Source: Methanosarcinales archaeon (GTDB lineage Archaea > Halobacteriota > Syntropharchaeia > Alkanophagales > Methanospirareceae). From it: a stretch of 5,103 nucleotides of DNA. The stretch lies in NCBI GenBank assembly GCA_025464425.1, contig JAODGV010000083.1:1-5103 (forward strand). The letters run 5' to 3'. Below the pieces are notes generated by a model, which was not told the DNA's origin, did not search any database, and saw only the letters and a program-made list of their open reading frames with translations. The translations under genes were made by a program, and so were the position numbers. This document shows, one piece after another, positions 1-5,103 of this stretch (positions are counted from its first letter, which is position 1; the number at the start of each line of letters is the position of its first letter).

Positions 1-1
1 G

Positions 2-1639
2 GTGATAATAGAGAACAGCGAAGGTAAGAAGTTCACACCCTCCGTGGTCTATTTCAAGAACGAGAACGAGTATATAGTGGGCGAGATAGCCAGGCGGAAC
101 CTGATTGTGCATCCAGAAAAGACGGTATATTCAAGCAAGAGGGAGATGGGCACCGGCTTCAGGAAGAAGATAGGGCGGTACAAATTCCCGGCTGAGTATA
201 TAGGGGCATGTATATTCAAGAAATTGAAGGAAGATGCGGAGAACCGTACCGGTAAGAAGTTCGTTGATGCCGTTGTCTCTGTACCTGCGAATTACTCGGA
301 CGGGCAGAGGCAGTCAATAAAGGATGCAGCGGAGATCGCAGGGCTGAATGTGCTGAGGATGATAAATGAGCCGACTGCTGCTGCCCTCGCATACGGGCTA
401 AGGGAAGACATGGATAGAAGGGTGCTTGTTTATGACTTCGGTGGCGGGACATTCGATGTATCCATCCTCTCCATCTCTTCCGGCTTCTTTGATGTGGATT
501 CGAGCGCGGGAGAGCACAGGCTCGGTGGTGATGACATAGATGCACGTATTGAGGAGCAGGTATGTAAGAGGATGGATGAGGAACTCGGGATAGATGTGAA
601 GAACGATTTAGCACTCAGTGCAACGATTCGTGAAGCTGCGGAGGAGGCGAAAATCGCTCTCTCATCTGCGGAGAGCACGACGATCAATGTCCCGTTCGTC
701 GCTCCCGATAAGCCCCCTTTCACTATGGTACTTACACGAGCAGAACTCAACGGTATGATATCTGATATCATAGAGCGAACAAAAAAGCCTGTTGAGCGAG
801 CATTAAACGATGCGTCACTTGAAAGAGACGAGATTGATGATATATTGCTCGTGGGCGGTACAACCCTGATACCAGCGGTTCGTGAATTTGTGACCGGGTA
901 TTTTGGTAAAGAGCCATTAAGAGGTGACCCGTACGAAGCGGTCGCACTCGGTACTGCTATTGCGAGCACGGAGTTCATAAAGGAGAAATCAAGGTTTGCG
1001 AAGAATATAGAGATAAGCGATGTGATTTCCAGTTCATTGGGTGTGGAGACTGCAGATGGGACGATCTCAAGGATAATTGAGCGAAATACAAAGATACCTA
1101 TTGCACGAACACGGAGGTACACAAACGCATGGAGTTATGTGGATAAGGTCATTATCCCGGTGTATCAGGGCGAGGGGCTTTATCCTGATGAGAATGAGTT
1201 CCTTGGCGAATTCTGGATCTCCATAGAGCCTATGCCCATCAACCAGAACAGGATAGATGTCACATTTGAGGTGGGTAAGGAGTTTGGTATATTGAATGTC
1301 ACGGCGAGAGATGCGGATTCGGGTAATGAGCGTACGGTGAAATTAGAGGCAAGGAGCAGATTATCGAAGAAGGATAAGAACAAATGGATGAAGAAACTGC
1401 TCGGTGTGGAGAGTATACATGTGAGTATATTGAATGTGGCAAAGGAGATCACACTGGACCTCTATCTTAATCCCGCTGAGACGGTATCAGACCTGAAGCG
1501 AGAGCTTCAGGAGAAGGGTGTCTTAGGGGCGGATGAGGGTGTATTCCATGATGATGAAGAGCTTGAGGATTCACTGAGAATATCAGACCTTGGGCTGAGT
1601 AGTGGTAGTGTGATAGAGGTAAGGCGGAGGGATGAGTAA
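2..1639 (+). CDS. Hsp70/DnaK-family chaperone with C-terminal ubiquitin-like domain (5' partial)
   Basis: ATP-dependent Hsp70-type chaperone, expected in the cytoplasm. The frame is open at the window start. The GTG at base 2 is probably an internal Val codon, because the phosphate-1 motif (GIDLGTT region, roughly 25 residues) lies upstream and is missing. Visible residues (numbered from base 2): catalytic Lys46 in SSKREMG; INEPTAAA at 121-128; phosphate-2 motif DFGGGTFDVS at 145-154; adenosine motif LLVGGTT at 282-288; a substrate-binding beta domain about 340-452. Arg119 matches the DnaK Arg that contacts J-domains (R167 in E. coli). There is no 24-residue insertion in the nucleotide-binding domain, as in Gram-positive and archaeal DnaK. 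Two things are odd. The interdomain linker VLLLD is IEISD here (336-340). After about residue 455 the helical lid is absent and residues 471-543 resemble ubiquitin. It overlaps the next gene by 8 nt. Family is certain; it is probably a divergent paralogue and not the housekeeping DnaK, so no symbol is given. Confidence 0.96.
   Translation: MIIENSEGKKFTPSVVYFKNENEYIVGEIARRNLIVHPEKTVYSSKREMGTGFRKKIGRYKFPAEYIGACIFKKLKEDAENRTGKKFVDAVVSVPANYSDGQRQSIKDAAEIAGLNVLRMINEPTAAALAYGLREDMDRRVLVYDFGGGTFDVSILSISSGFFDVDSSAGEHRLGGDDIDARIEEQVCKRMDEELGIDVKNDLALSATIREAAEEAKIALSSAESTTINVPFVAPDKPPFTMVLTRAELNGMISDIIERTKKPVERALNDASLERDEIDDILLVGGTTLIPAVREFVTGYFGKEPLRGDPYEAVALGTAIASTEFIKEKSRFAKNIEISDVISSSLGVETADGTISRIIERNTKIPIARTRRYTNAWSYVDKVIIPVYQGEGLYPDENEFLGEFWISIEPMPINQNRIDVTFEVGKEFGILNVTARDADSGNERTVKLEARSRLSKKDKNKWMKKLLGVESIHVSILNVAKEITLDLYLNPAETVSDLKRELQEKGVLGADEGVFHDDEELEDSLRISDLGLSSGSVIEVRRRDE
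1412..1636 (+). other. Ubiquitin-like (beta-grasp) domain encoded at the C-terminus of the Hsp70 gene
   Basis: Residues 471-545 of the Hsp70-family protein align by hand with ubiquitin. Strand 2 ITLDLYL matches ITLEV (two-residue insertion afterwards). Helix TVSDLKRELQEK matches TIENVKAKIQDK. From Gly506 to the end the alignment to ubiquitin 35-74 is gap-free, with identical LED (521-523) and SD (528-529) followed by a final strand SVIEVRRR. The protein ends with Asp-Glu, just where the ubiquitin Gly-Gly would begin, so it has no conjugation tail and is presumably a fixed interaction domain. Another beta-grasp family member is possible. The assignment rests on pattern matching by eye, not on a profile search. 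Confidence 0.75.
1616..1620 (+). promoter_or_regulatory. Possible Shine-Dalgarno for the J-like gene
   Basis: GAGGT lies 11 nt before the ATG at 1632, inside the end of the Hsp70 gene. A better match, GGAGG at 1626-1630, sits only 1 nt from the ATG, too close to act normally. With the 8-nt overlap, translation of the second gene probably depends partly on ribosomes finishing the first. Confidence 0.4.
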
Positions 1640-2954
1640 GAAGAAGGCGAAAAAGAAGAAGAAAAAGAAAGGGCAAAGGACGACAGAACCTATCGTGGTT
1701 AAGAGGCGAGATGTACCCATTGAGGATGACCCTTACTGGAATATCTCAAGTGAGTATGTGGATGGACACCGGATTGGCAAGTATATCGCATGGTTCGAAC
1801 GGTTTGAGGAACTGCATCCTGAATGGACATACGCATTGATGGATGGCATACCCACATATTACTGCGTCCTTGGTGTGGAGCATGATGCGTCGGAGGCTGA
1901 GATAGAAGCGGCATATAACAGGAAGAAGAAGCTCTCAAGCTATCCAAAGGATGTGATTGAGGAAGCTTTCAATGTATTGAGCAATCCGAGGCTCAAGAGG
2001 GAGTATGATAAACTGCTCGTTATATTTGAGAATGTCACAAAGAGCATGACACCTTTTGAGAAGAGTGAATTGATAAAGGAGCACAGTGCACATATCAGTA
2101 CCGAGAAGGAGTTCGTCCGGATGGGTAAAATAGTGGACAGGTACAGGGATTATATCCTCCTTTATACGCGTGGGATGCCTGATCTGTATGAGATAGCAGG
2201 GCTTGCAAGGAACGCTACCGCCGATGATATAAGGCGGAAATGCGATGGCGGCACGGAACTGTTGAGAAGGATCGGTAGAATACTCGGTGACACTGCATCA
2301 CGTGAAGAATACGACTTCATGTTGAGTTTTAATGAAAAATACATGGATAAGGAAGTCGTCAAAGAGAGGAATAATAGCAAGAAGAAGTGGAAGCGTATGG
2401 ACAGGTGCGTATTTGAGAAGATTGTGCTTACCGCTCTTGATGAACCTGATGCGATCAAGAGGTATGTGAAACGGCGAATTGAGATACTTAGTAACAATCA
2501 TGACTGGAAGCAGTACCTGCCGCCTAATAATGAGACTTTCCTCTCGGTACTCAGGTTGGATTTGGGCTCGCTTAAGAACAGCGCTGATAAGAGAGAGGTT
2601 GAACGGGTTATACGTGAGAGTTACAGGCGGCTTGAGAAGACGCCGCAGGTCAATCTGGCATACAGTGTGCTCAAGAATGCCTCGCTCAGGGAGGATTACC
2701 TCTGGCTACTTGAGAATCACGAGATGCTGGATTCTTTGGTTGAGGTGCTGCGTGTGGAAGAAGGACCGGGAGGGTTTGAAATAGAAGGAATAGAAGATAT
2801 ACCGAATTTCGGTGAGATGATGGCGACGTTAATCCGGCTATTTGCGGAGAGTGAGATGAGAAGGGGCAGGATACCGCCTGAGATGAGCGATATTTTAGCC
2901 AGTATATTAGAAGATGCAATGGGCGATCGGAAGAGAGGAAAAAGGTCGGGGTGA
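1632..2954 (+). CDS. Protein with three degenerate J-like domains and a poly-lysine N-terminus
   Basis: Probable co-chaperone-like partner of the upstream Hsp70; this role is inferred from domains and gene order. The 440-residue protein starts with a Lys-rich tail (11 Lys in the first 13 residues). J-like region 1 (about 76-129) is clear: YYCVLGV, helix II EAEIEAAYNRKKK, then EEAFNVLSNPRLKREYD. J-like region 2 (about 184-231) keeps LYEIAGL and ends LGDTASREEYD. J-like region 3 (about 303-360) keeps FLSVLRL and ends AYSVLKNASLREDY. The HPD motif that stimulates Hsp70 ATPase is missing in all three: region 1 has YPK (104-106) in a shortened loop, region 3 has TPQ (337-339), region 2 has nothing similar. 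The C-terminus (about 390-430) is Met-rich and probably helical, with a basic tail. No zinc-finger or Gly/Phe region of classical DnaJ is seen, so it is not DnaJ. ATG 1632 is chosen because it overlaps the upstream stop by 8 nt. Confidence 0.93.
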   Translation: MSKKKAKKKKKKKGQRTTEPIVVKRRDVPIEDDPYWNISSEYVDGHRIGKYIAWFERFEELHPEWTYALMDGIPTYYCVLGVEHDASEAEIEAAYNRKKKLSSYPKDVIEEAFNVLSNPRLKREYDKLLVIFENVTKSMTPFEKSELIKEHSAHISTEKEFVRMGKIVDRYRDYILLYTRGMPDLYEIAGLARNATADDIRRKCDGGTELLRRIGRILGDTASREEYDFMLSFNEKYMDKEVVKERNNSKKKWKRMDRCVFEKIVLTALDEPDAIKRYVKRRIEILSNNHDWKQYLPPNNETFLSVLRLDLGSLKNSADKREVERVIRESYRRLEKTPQVNLAYSVLKNASLREDYLWLLENHEMLDSLVEVLRVEEGPGGFEIEGIEDIPNFGEMMATLIRLFAESEMRRGRIPPEMSDILASILEDAMGDRKRGKRSG

Positions 2955-2968
2955 ATAAAGATAAGAAG
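2939..2968 (-). terminator. Possible pyrimidine-rich transcription end for the ABC gene
   Basis: Read on the minus strand, the bases after the ABC stop codon are pyrimidine-rich (CTTCTTATCTTTATTC, then CCTTTTTCCTCTC), ending with a T5 run at 2940-2944. Archaeal termination often uses oligo-T tracts without a hairpin. The tract overlaps the end of the converging gene, and no hairpin is apparent. Weak evidence. Confidence 0.25.
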
Positions 2969-3610
2969 TCAAAATACAAATTCGCGGCTTAGCTCACCCC
3001 TGTGCAGTTCTATCCCCCTATCACAGAGCTTCTTCACCCACTCGAGTGAATGAGAGGCTATAATAAGTGTTTTACCCCTGTGTGCATCGAAGTAATTCAC
3101 GAGCACTTCACAGGTCTCGCTATCCAGACCAGAGAAAGGTTCATCCAGTAATATCAGGTCAGGATCATGAATCAAAGCCCTGACGATATCCGCACGTTTC
3201 CTTAACCCGTGTGAGAGCTCCATCGTTCTTACATTATACCAGCGATCCATGCCGAGGAACTCCAATGTATTAAGGAATTCCTCTTCCCTTATTCCGAACT
3301 GATTCGCATAAAATAACAGATTCTCACGCACTGTGAGTTCATTATAAAGGAAACTCACATGGGTTACCAGCCCGATCTTACGCCTTATACCGTTGTCCCG
3401 GAAAGCGTCCACGCCGAATATCCGCACGGTACCGGCAGAGGGTGTGATATGCGTTGCGATTAACTTCAGCAGTGTGGTCTTTCCAGCGCCGTTATGCCCC
3501 AGTAGCGCTATGAAATCGCCACTATCTATGCATAGCGATATGGATTTTAATGCCGCCATATAACCATACCGTTTCGTTACATCAATCACATCCACCGCTG
3601 TTTCTGCCAT
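2969..3610 (-). CDS. ccmA: ABC transporter ATP-binding protein, CcmA-type (haem exporter/cytochrome c maturation)
   Basis: Nucleotide-binding subunit of an ABC exporter, acting at the inner face of the membrane. The 213 residues contain Walker A GHNGAGKT (38-45), signature LSHGL (132-136), Walker B LILLDEP (152-158) with Glu157, D-loop SGLD (160-163) and H-loop His187. Length and the stretch IGLVTHVSFLYNELTVRENL (79-98) resemble CcmA-type ATPases, which work with CcmB/CcmC in c-type cytochrome maturation. The Q-loop position, usually HQ in this family, reads His84-Val85, so the usual Gln appears to be missing. No ccmB or other permease is visible; the gene stands alone within the window, convergent with the chaperone pair (14-bp gap) and divergent from the surface-protein pair. 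The ATG at 3610 follows a GGTGTGAGG ribosome-binding sequence. ABC ATPase is certain; the CcmA label is tentative (about 0.6), since related drug- or polysaccharide-export ATPases look similar. Confidence 0.95.
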   Translation of the reverse strand: MAETAVDVIDVTKRYGYMAALKSISLCIDSGDFIALLGHNGAGKTTLLKLIATHITPSAGTVRIFGVDAFRDNGIRRKIGLVTHVSFLYNELTVRENLLFYANQFGIREEEFLNTLEFLGMDRWYNVRTMELSHGLRKRADIVRALIHDPDLILLDEPFSGLDSETCEVLVNYFDAHRGKTLIIASHSLEWVKKLCDRGIELHRGELSREFVF

Positions 3611-3615
3611 CTGTG

Positions 3616-3624
3616 CCTCACACC
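3616..3624 (-). promoter_or_regulatory. Shine-Dalgarno-like site of the ABC ATPase gene
   Basis: On the minus strand GGTGTGAGG precedes the ATG (3610-3608) by 5 nt. Its GAGG/GGTG content can pair with the CCUCC end of 16S rRNA. It supports the chosen start. Confidence 0.5.
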
Positions 3625-3680
3625 AATGGTTTGTTTGATTTTGATAAAATCTTATTTATTGGATGATCTTACATATACAA

Positions 3681-3693
3681 AAAATATTTTTAA
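3681..3693 (+). promoter_or_regulatory. Archaeal TATA-like box for the surface-protein pair
   Basis: AAAATATTTTTAA has the A-rich BRE-like plus TATA-like form of archaeal promoters. Its centre is about 30 nt before the ATG at 3718. Because archaeal transcription starts about 25 nt downstream of the box, the RNA would begin within a few bases of the start codon. No Shine-Dalgarno precedes that ATG, which fits a leaderless or nearly leaderless mRNA. Confidence 0.5.
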
Positions 3694-3717
3694 GTTTAGC
3701 ACTTATCAAACATAGAC

Positions 3718-4248
3718 ATGTATACCGAACTGCGAATATCCGCTCTCGCTCTTATACTCGCGATAGTTGCAATCCTCGCTATCGGGACGGCGATGGGCGC
3801 GGAGGTCACCCGAATCATATCCACGGCTAACCCGGCGCCGGGTTCAACGTTTGATGTCACATTGAGGATAACCGGGCTTCAGATAGGTGGTATCGTGGAA
3901 AGAATCCCAGACGGGTTCACATTCGTCAGCACGACCCATCCCCGGAACCAGACGGAGATATCAGGGCAGAATGTTATATTTGCCGTATTAAATGAGACAT
4001 TGATAACATACCGTGTACGGGCACCCGCGGGTGGTGGCAGTGGTATCTTCAGGGGTGAATGGTATGATGCACTGAATATAACCCGCGGCGATATAGAGAG
4101 CAAGCGGGTAAATGTTGTAGCCACACCTTCACCACCATCTCCAGCAGCGGGTAGTACACCGGTGCCCACGCCCGGGTTCTATCTGATAGCATGTATTGTG
4201 GGCTTGATTATCGCCGTCTATTATGGCAGGAGGAAGAGGAATGAATAG
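3718..4248 (+). CDS. Secreted surface protein with PGF-CTERM-type archaeosortase tail
   Basis: Small cell-surface protein of unknown specific function (176 residues). Residues 1 to about 28 form a signal peptide with a hydrophobic core (SALALILAIVAILAIG) and a likely cut near AMGA/EV. Residues about 29-135 look like one beta-sandwich domain of the type common in archaeal surface proteins (PAPGSTFDVTLRI, then IPDGFTFVST). Three N-glycosylation sequons are present: Asn77, Asn92 and Asn120. A Pro/Ser/Thr linker (136-151) leads to PGF (152-154), a hydrophobic helix and a basic RRKR end. This is the tripartite layout of PGF-CTERM signals, which in haloarchaea are processed by archaeosortase A and lipid-anchored; the same fate here is inferred, and no archaeosortase gene is in view. 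Its last codons contain the ribosome-binding site and start of the next gene, so the two are probably co-transcribed. ATG 3718 is chosen because the signal peptide begins directly after it. Confidence 0.92.
   Translation: MYTELRISALALILAIVAILAIGTAMGAEVTRIISTANPAPGSTFDVTLRITGLQIGGIVERIPDGFTFVSTTHPRNQTEISGQNVIFAVLNETLITYRVRAPAGGGSGIFRGEWYDALNITRGDIESKRVNVVATPSPPSPAAGSTPVPTPGFYLIACIVGLIIAVYYGRRKRNE
4165..4245 (+). other. PGF-CTERM-like sorting/anchor segment
   Basis: Residues 150-176 of the surface protein: Pro-Thr-Pro-Gly-Phe, about 15 hydrophobic residues (YLIACIVGLIIAVYY), Gly, then Arg-Arg-Lys-Arg. This matches the PGF motif, transmembrane helix and basic tail of archaeosortase substrates. 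A plain transmembrane anchor is the alternative. Confidence 0.75.
4228..4234 (+). promoter_or_regulatory. Strong Shine-Dalgarno of the COG1361-like gene
   Basis: AGGAGGA lies inside the end of the preceding gene, with GGAGG ending 7 nt before the ATG at 4241. It fixes the start of the downstream gene and allows initiation independent of, or coupled to, the upstream stop at 4246-4248. Confidence 0.75.
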
Positions 4249-5103
4249 AGCATTTGGCTGGCTGTTAATCATTCTCTTCGTTGTCACCTCCGTGAGGTCT
4301 GCCATCGCGAGTGATATAGAATCGCTGAAGGAGATGCCGGAGCCTGAGCCCGCGGTTATGGTCTATGATTACCAGCTCGAGCCCGAGATATTACAGCCCG
4401 GGGACATCGGTCTGCTTACCGTAACACTCAGGAATACGCAGGACGACCCCATAAAGAGGAGCGTAAAATTAAAGTTGAGCGAATCGTTGGAGGAGAGCGT
4501 GAAGGAGGTAACAACCGAGTGGGAAAGGACGAACAAAAGCCAGGGACCGTTATGGGAGCACACGATAGAACGTGAGACCGAACCGGGTACGATAGATCTC
4601 GATACCACGACGTACTATTCCATGGATGCATACATAAGAGATGCGCATATACGTGAGAATGACAATTTCAAGATCTACAACCGGTTTAGAAATGCCGGAG
4701 TGGTAGGACCCTCTAAGAAGTTAGATTTGATATTCAAGCTGAAGGCGCCGCCTGTGAAGGGTATTTATATGCTTGAATTCATCGCCGATGTAGAGGATAC
4801 AAACGGTAAGAGCAGCAAAGGTATAAGGTACTTCATACCCGTTACAGTTGATGGTGGCGTGACTGTGATGCCGGTCGAGACTACCGCCGATGAACTCAGG
4901 TTGGAGGTAATAAATGAAGGATCCGCAGATATCAACAGCCTTTATGTTGTCGCTTCTCCATCTGATATTGTGGAGCCCGAGCGGATATACGTGGGGCGTA
5001 TCCGATCGTGGGAATCGAATATAGTGGCTTTCAGGGTGAAAAACGGCACGGAAGGCGGCGAAGTGAGCTTTAAAGCCATCTTCAGGAACGGGATCAACCG
5101 GCA
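4241..5103 (+). CDS. Secreted COG1361/S-layer-like surface protein (3' partial)
   Basis: The reading frame is open from ATG 4241 to the window end (287 complete codons), so the C-terminus is unknown. Residues 1 to about 23 form a signal peptide (GWLLIILFVVTSV core, cut likely after AIA). The mature start, VYDYQLEPEILQPGDIGLLT (41-60), resembles the first beta-sandwich of archaeal COG1361 proteins (Y-x-L-x-P-x-x-L-x-PGD, then TVTLRN). A second segment about 161-203 (KKLDLIFKLKAPPVKGIYML) and a third beginning near 207 (VMPVETTADELRLEVINEG) look like further Ig/CARDB-like beta domains. Sequons occur at Asn98 and Asn268. COG1361 proteins often neighbour MacB-type ABC permeases, so a permease could follow outside the window; this is inference. 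The first gene of the pair and this one are probably one operon, given the 8-nt overlap. Specific function is unknown. A membrane or PGF anchor may lie beyond the edge. Confidence 0.9.
   Translation, partial: MNRAFGWLLIILFVVTSVRSAIASDIESLKEMPEPEPAVMVYDYQLEPEILQPGDIGLLTVTLRNTQDDPIKRSVKLKLSESLEESVKEVTTEWERTNKSQGPLWEHTIERETEPGTIDLDTTTYYSMDAYIRDAHIRENDNFKIYNRFRNAGVVGPSKKLDLIFKLKAPPVKGIYMLEFIADVEDTNGKSSKGIRYFIPVTVDGGVTVMPVETTADELRLEVINEGSADINSLYVVASPSDIVEPERIYVGRIRSWESNIVAFRVKNGTEGGEVSFKAIFRNGINR

Larger units (their letters stand above)
3611..3717. promoter_or_regulatory. Divergent AT-rich intergenic promoter region
   Basis: These 107 bases separate the starts of the ABC ATPase gene (-) and the PGF-tailed protein gene (+), so promoters for both should lie here. 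The region is much richer in A/T than the flanking genes. Minus-strand TATA-like candidates are AATAAATAAG (3651-3660) and, farther away, TTGTATATG (3671-3679). It also holds a perfect 6-3-6 inverted repeat, GATTTT-GAT-AAAATC (3637-3651), and an 8-bp inverted pair TGTTTGAT (3632-3639) / ATCAAACA (3705-3712), which could be operator sites. Function is inferred. Confidence 0.6.

Noticed and set aside
2..4. GTG at base 2 as the true start of the Hsp70 gene
   Set aside because: Starting here would remove the phosphate-1 loop needed for ATP binding, and the residue aligns with an internal position of DnaK. The gene is cut by the window edge.
430..1122. Long (230-codon) open frame on the minus strand
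   Set aside because: It lies wholly opposite the conserved ATPase and substrate-binding region of the Hsp70 gene, has Ser/Ile-rich low-complexity composition and no recognisable domain. It is an antisense shadow.
1797..1830. His-Pro-Glu (residues 62-64 of the J-like protein) as a displaced HPD motif
   Set aside because: It precedes helix I of J-like region 1 instead of lying between helices II and III, so it cannot serve as the HPD loop without a rearranged fold.
2479..2784. Plus-strand alternative frame of 101 codons within the J-like gene
   Set aside because: Arg/Trp/Cys-rich product typical of an out-of-frame reading; the main frame continues with J-like features, so neither a frameshift nor a nested gene is supported.
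2686..2979. Minus-strand open frame at the end of the J-like gene
   Set aside because: It overlaps the J-like coding region and the end of the ABC gene, and shows no domain or ribosome-binding site.
3332..3359. 8-bp inverted repeat TGTGAGTT/AACTCACA with a 12-nt spacer
   Set aside because: It lies inside the conserved LYNELT coding motif region of the ABC gene and is explained by the encoded residues; no regulatory context.
4369..4631. Minus-strand open frames of 67-79 codons
   Set aside because: They are antisense to the COG1361-like gene, which has a strong Shine-Dalgarno, a signal peptide and an open frame to the window end.

Overview
This window looks archaeal and most resembles methanogen-related or methane-oxidising Euryarchaeota (Halobacteriota, for example an ANME-1-type lineage). 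The basis is an AT-rich TATA-like promoter that would give a nearly leaderless transcript, a secreted protein ending in a PGF-CTERM-type archaeosortase tail, an archaeal COG1361-like surface protein, and frequent ATA and AGG codons. The phylum-level placement is inference. No tRNA, rRNA, CRISPR array or insertion sequence was seen.

Left half (2-2954, + strand): two overlapping genes form a chaperone module. The first is an Hsp70/DnaK-family protein whose N-terminus is cut off by the window edge. It has a well-conserved nucleotide-binding domain and a beta-type substrate-binding domain. The usual helical lid is missing, and in its place is a C-terminal domain that aligns by eye with ubiquitin. 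The second gene, overlapping by 8 nt, encodes a lysine-tailed protein with three regions resembling J-domains, none with the catalytic HPD motif. Together they look like a divergent Hsp70/J-like pair of unusual architecture, and this is the most interesting part of the window.

Middle (2969-3610, - strand): an ABC transporter ATPase of the CcmA (haem exporter/cytochrome c maturation) type converges on the chaperone genes with a 14-bp gap. No membrane partner (CcmB) is visible.

Right part (3611-5103): a 107-bp AT-rich intergenic region separates the ABC gene from a + strand pair of cell-surface genes and probably drives both directions. The first surface gene encodes a signal-peptide protein with a Pro/Ser/Thr stalk and PGF-type C-terminal anchor. 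The second overlaps it by 8 nt behind a strong Shine-Dalgarno, encodes a secreted COG1361/S-layer-like protein, and runs off the window end. There is no gene-free stretch longer than about 110 bases.
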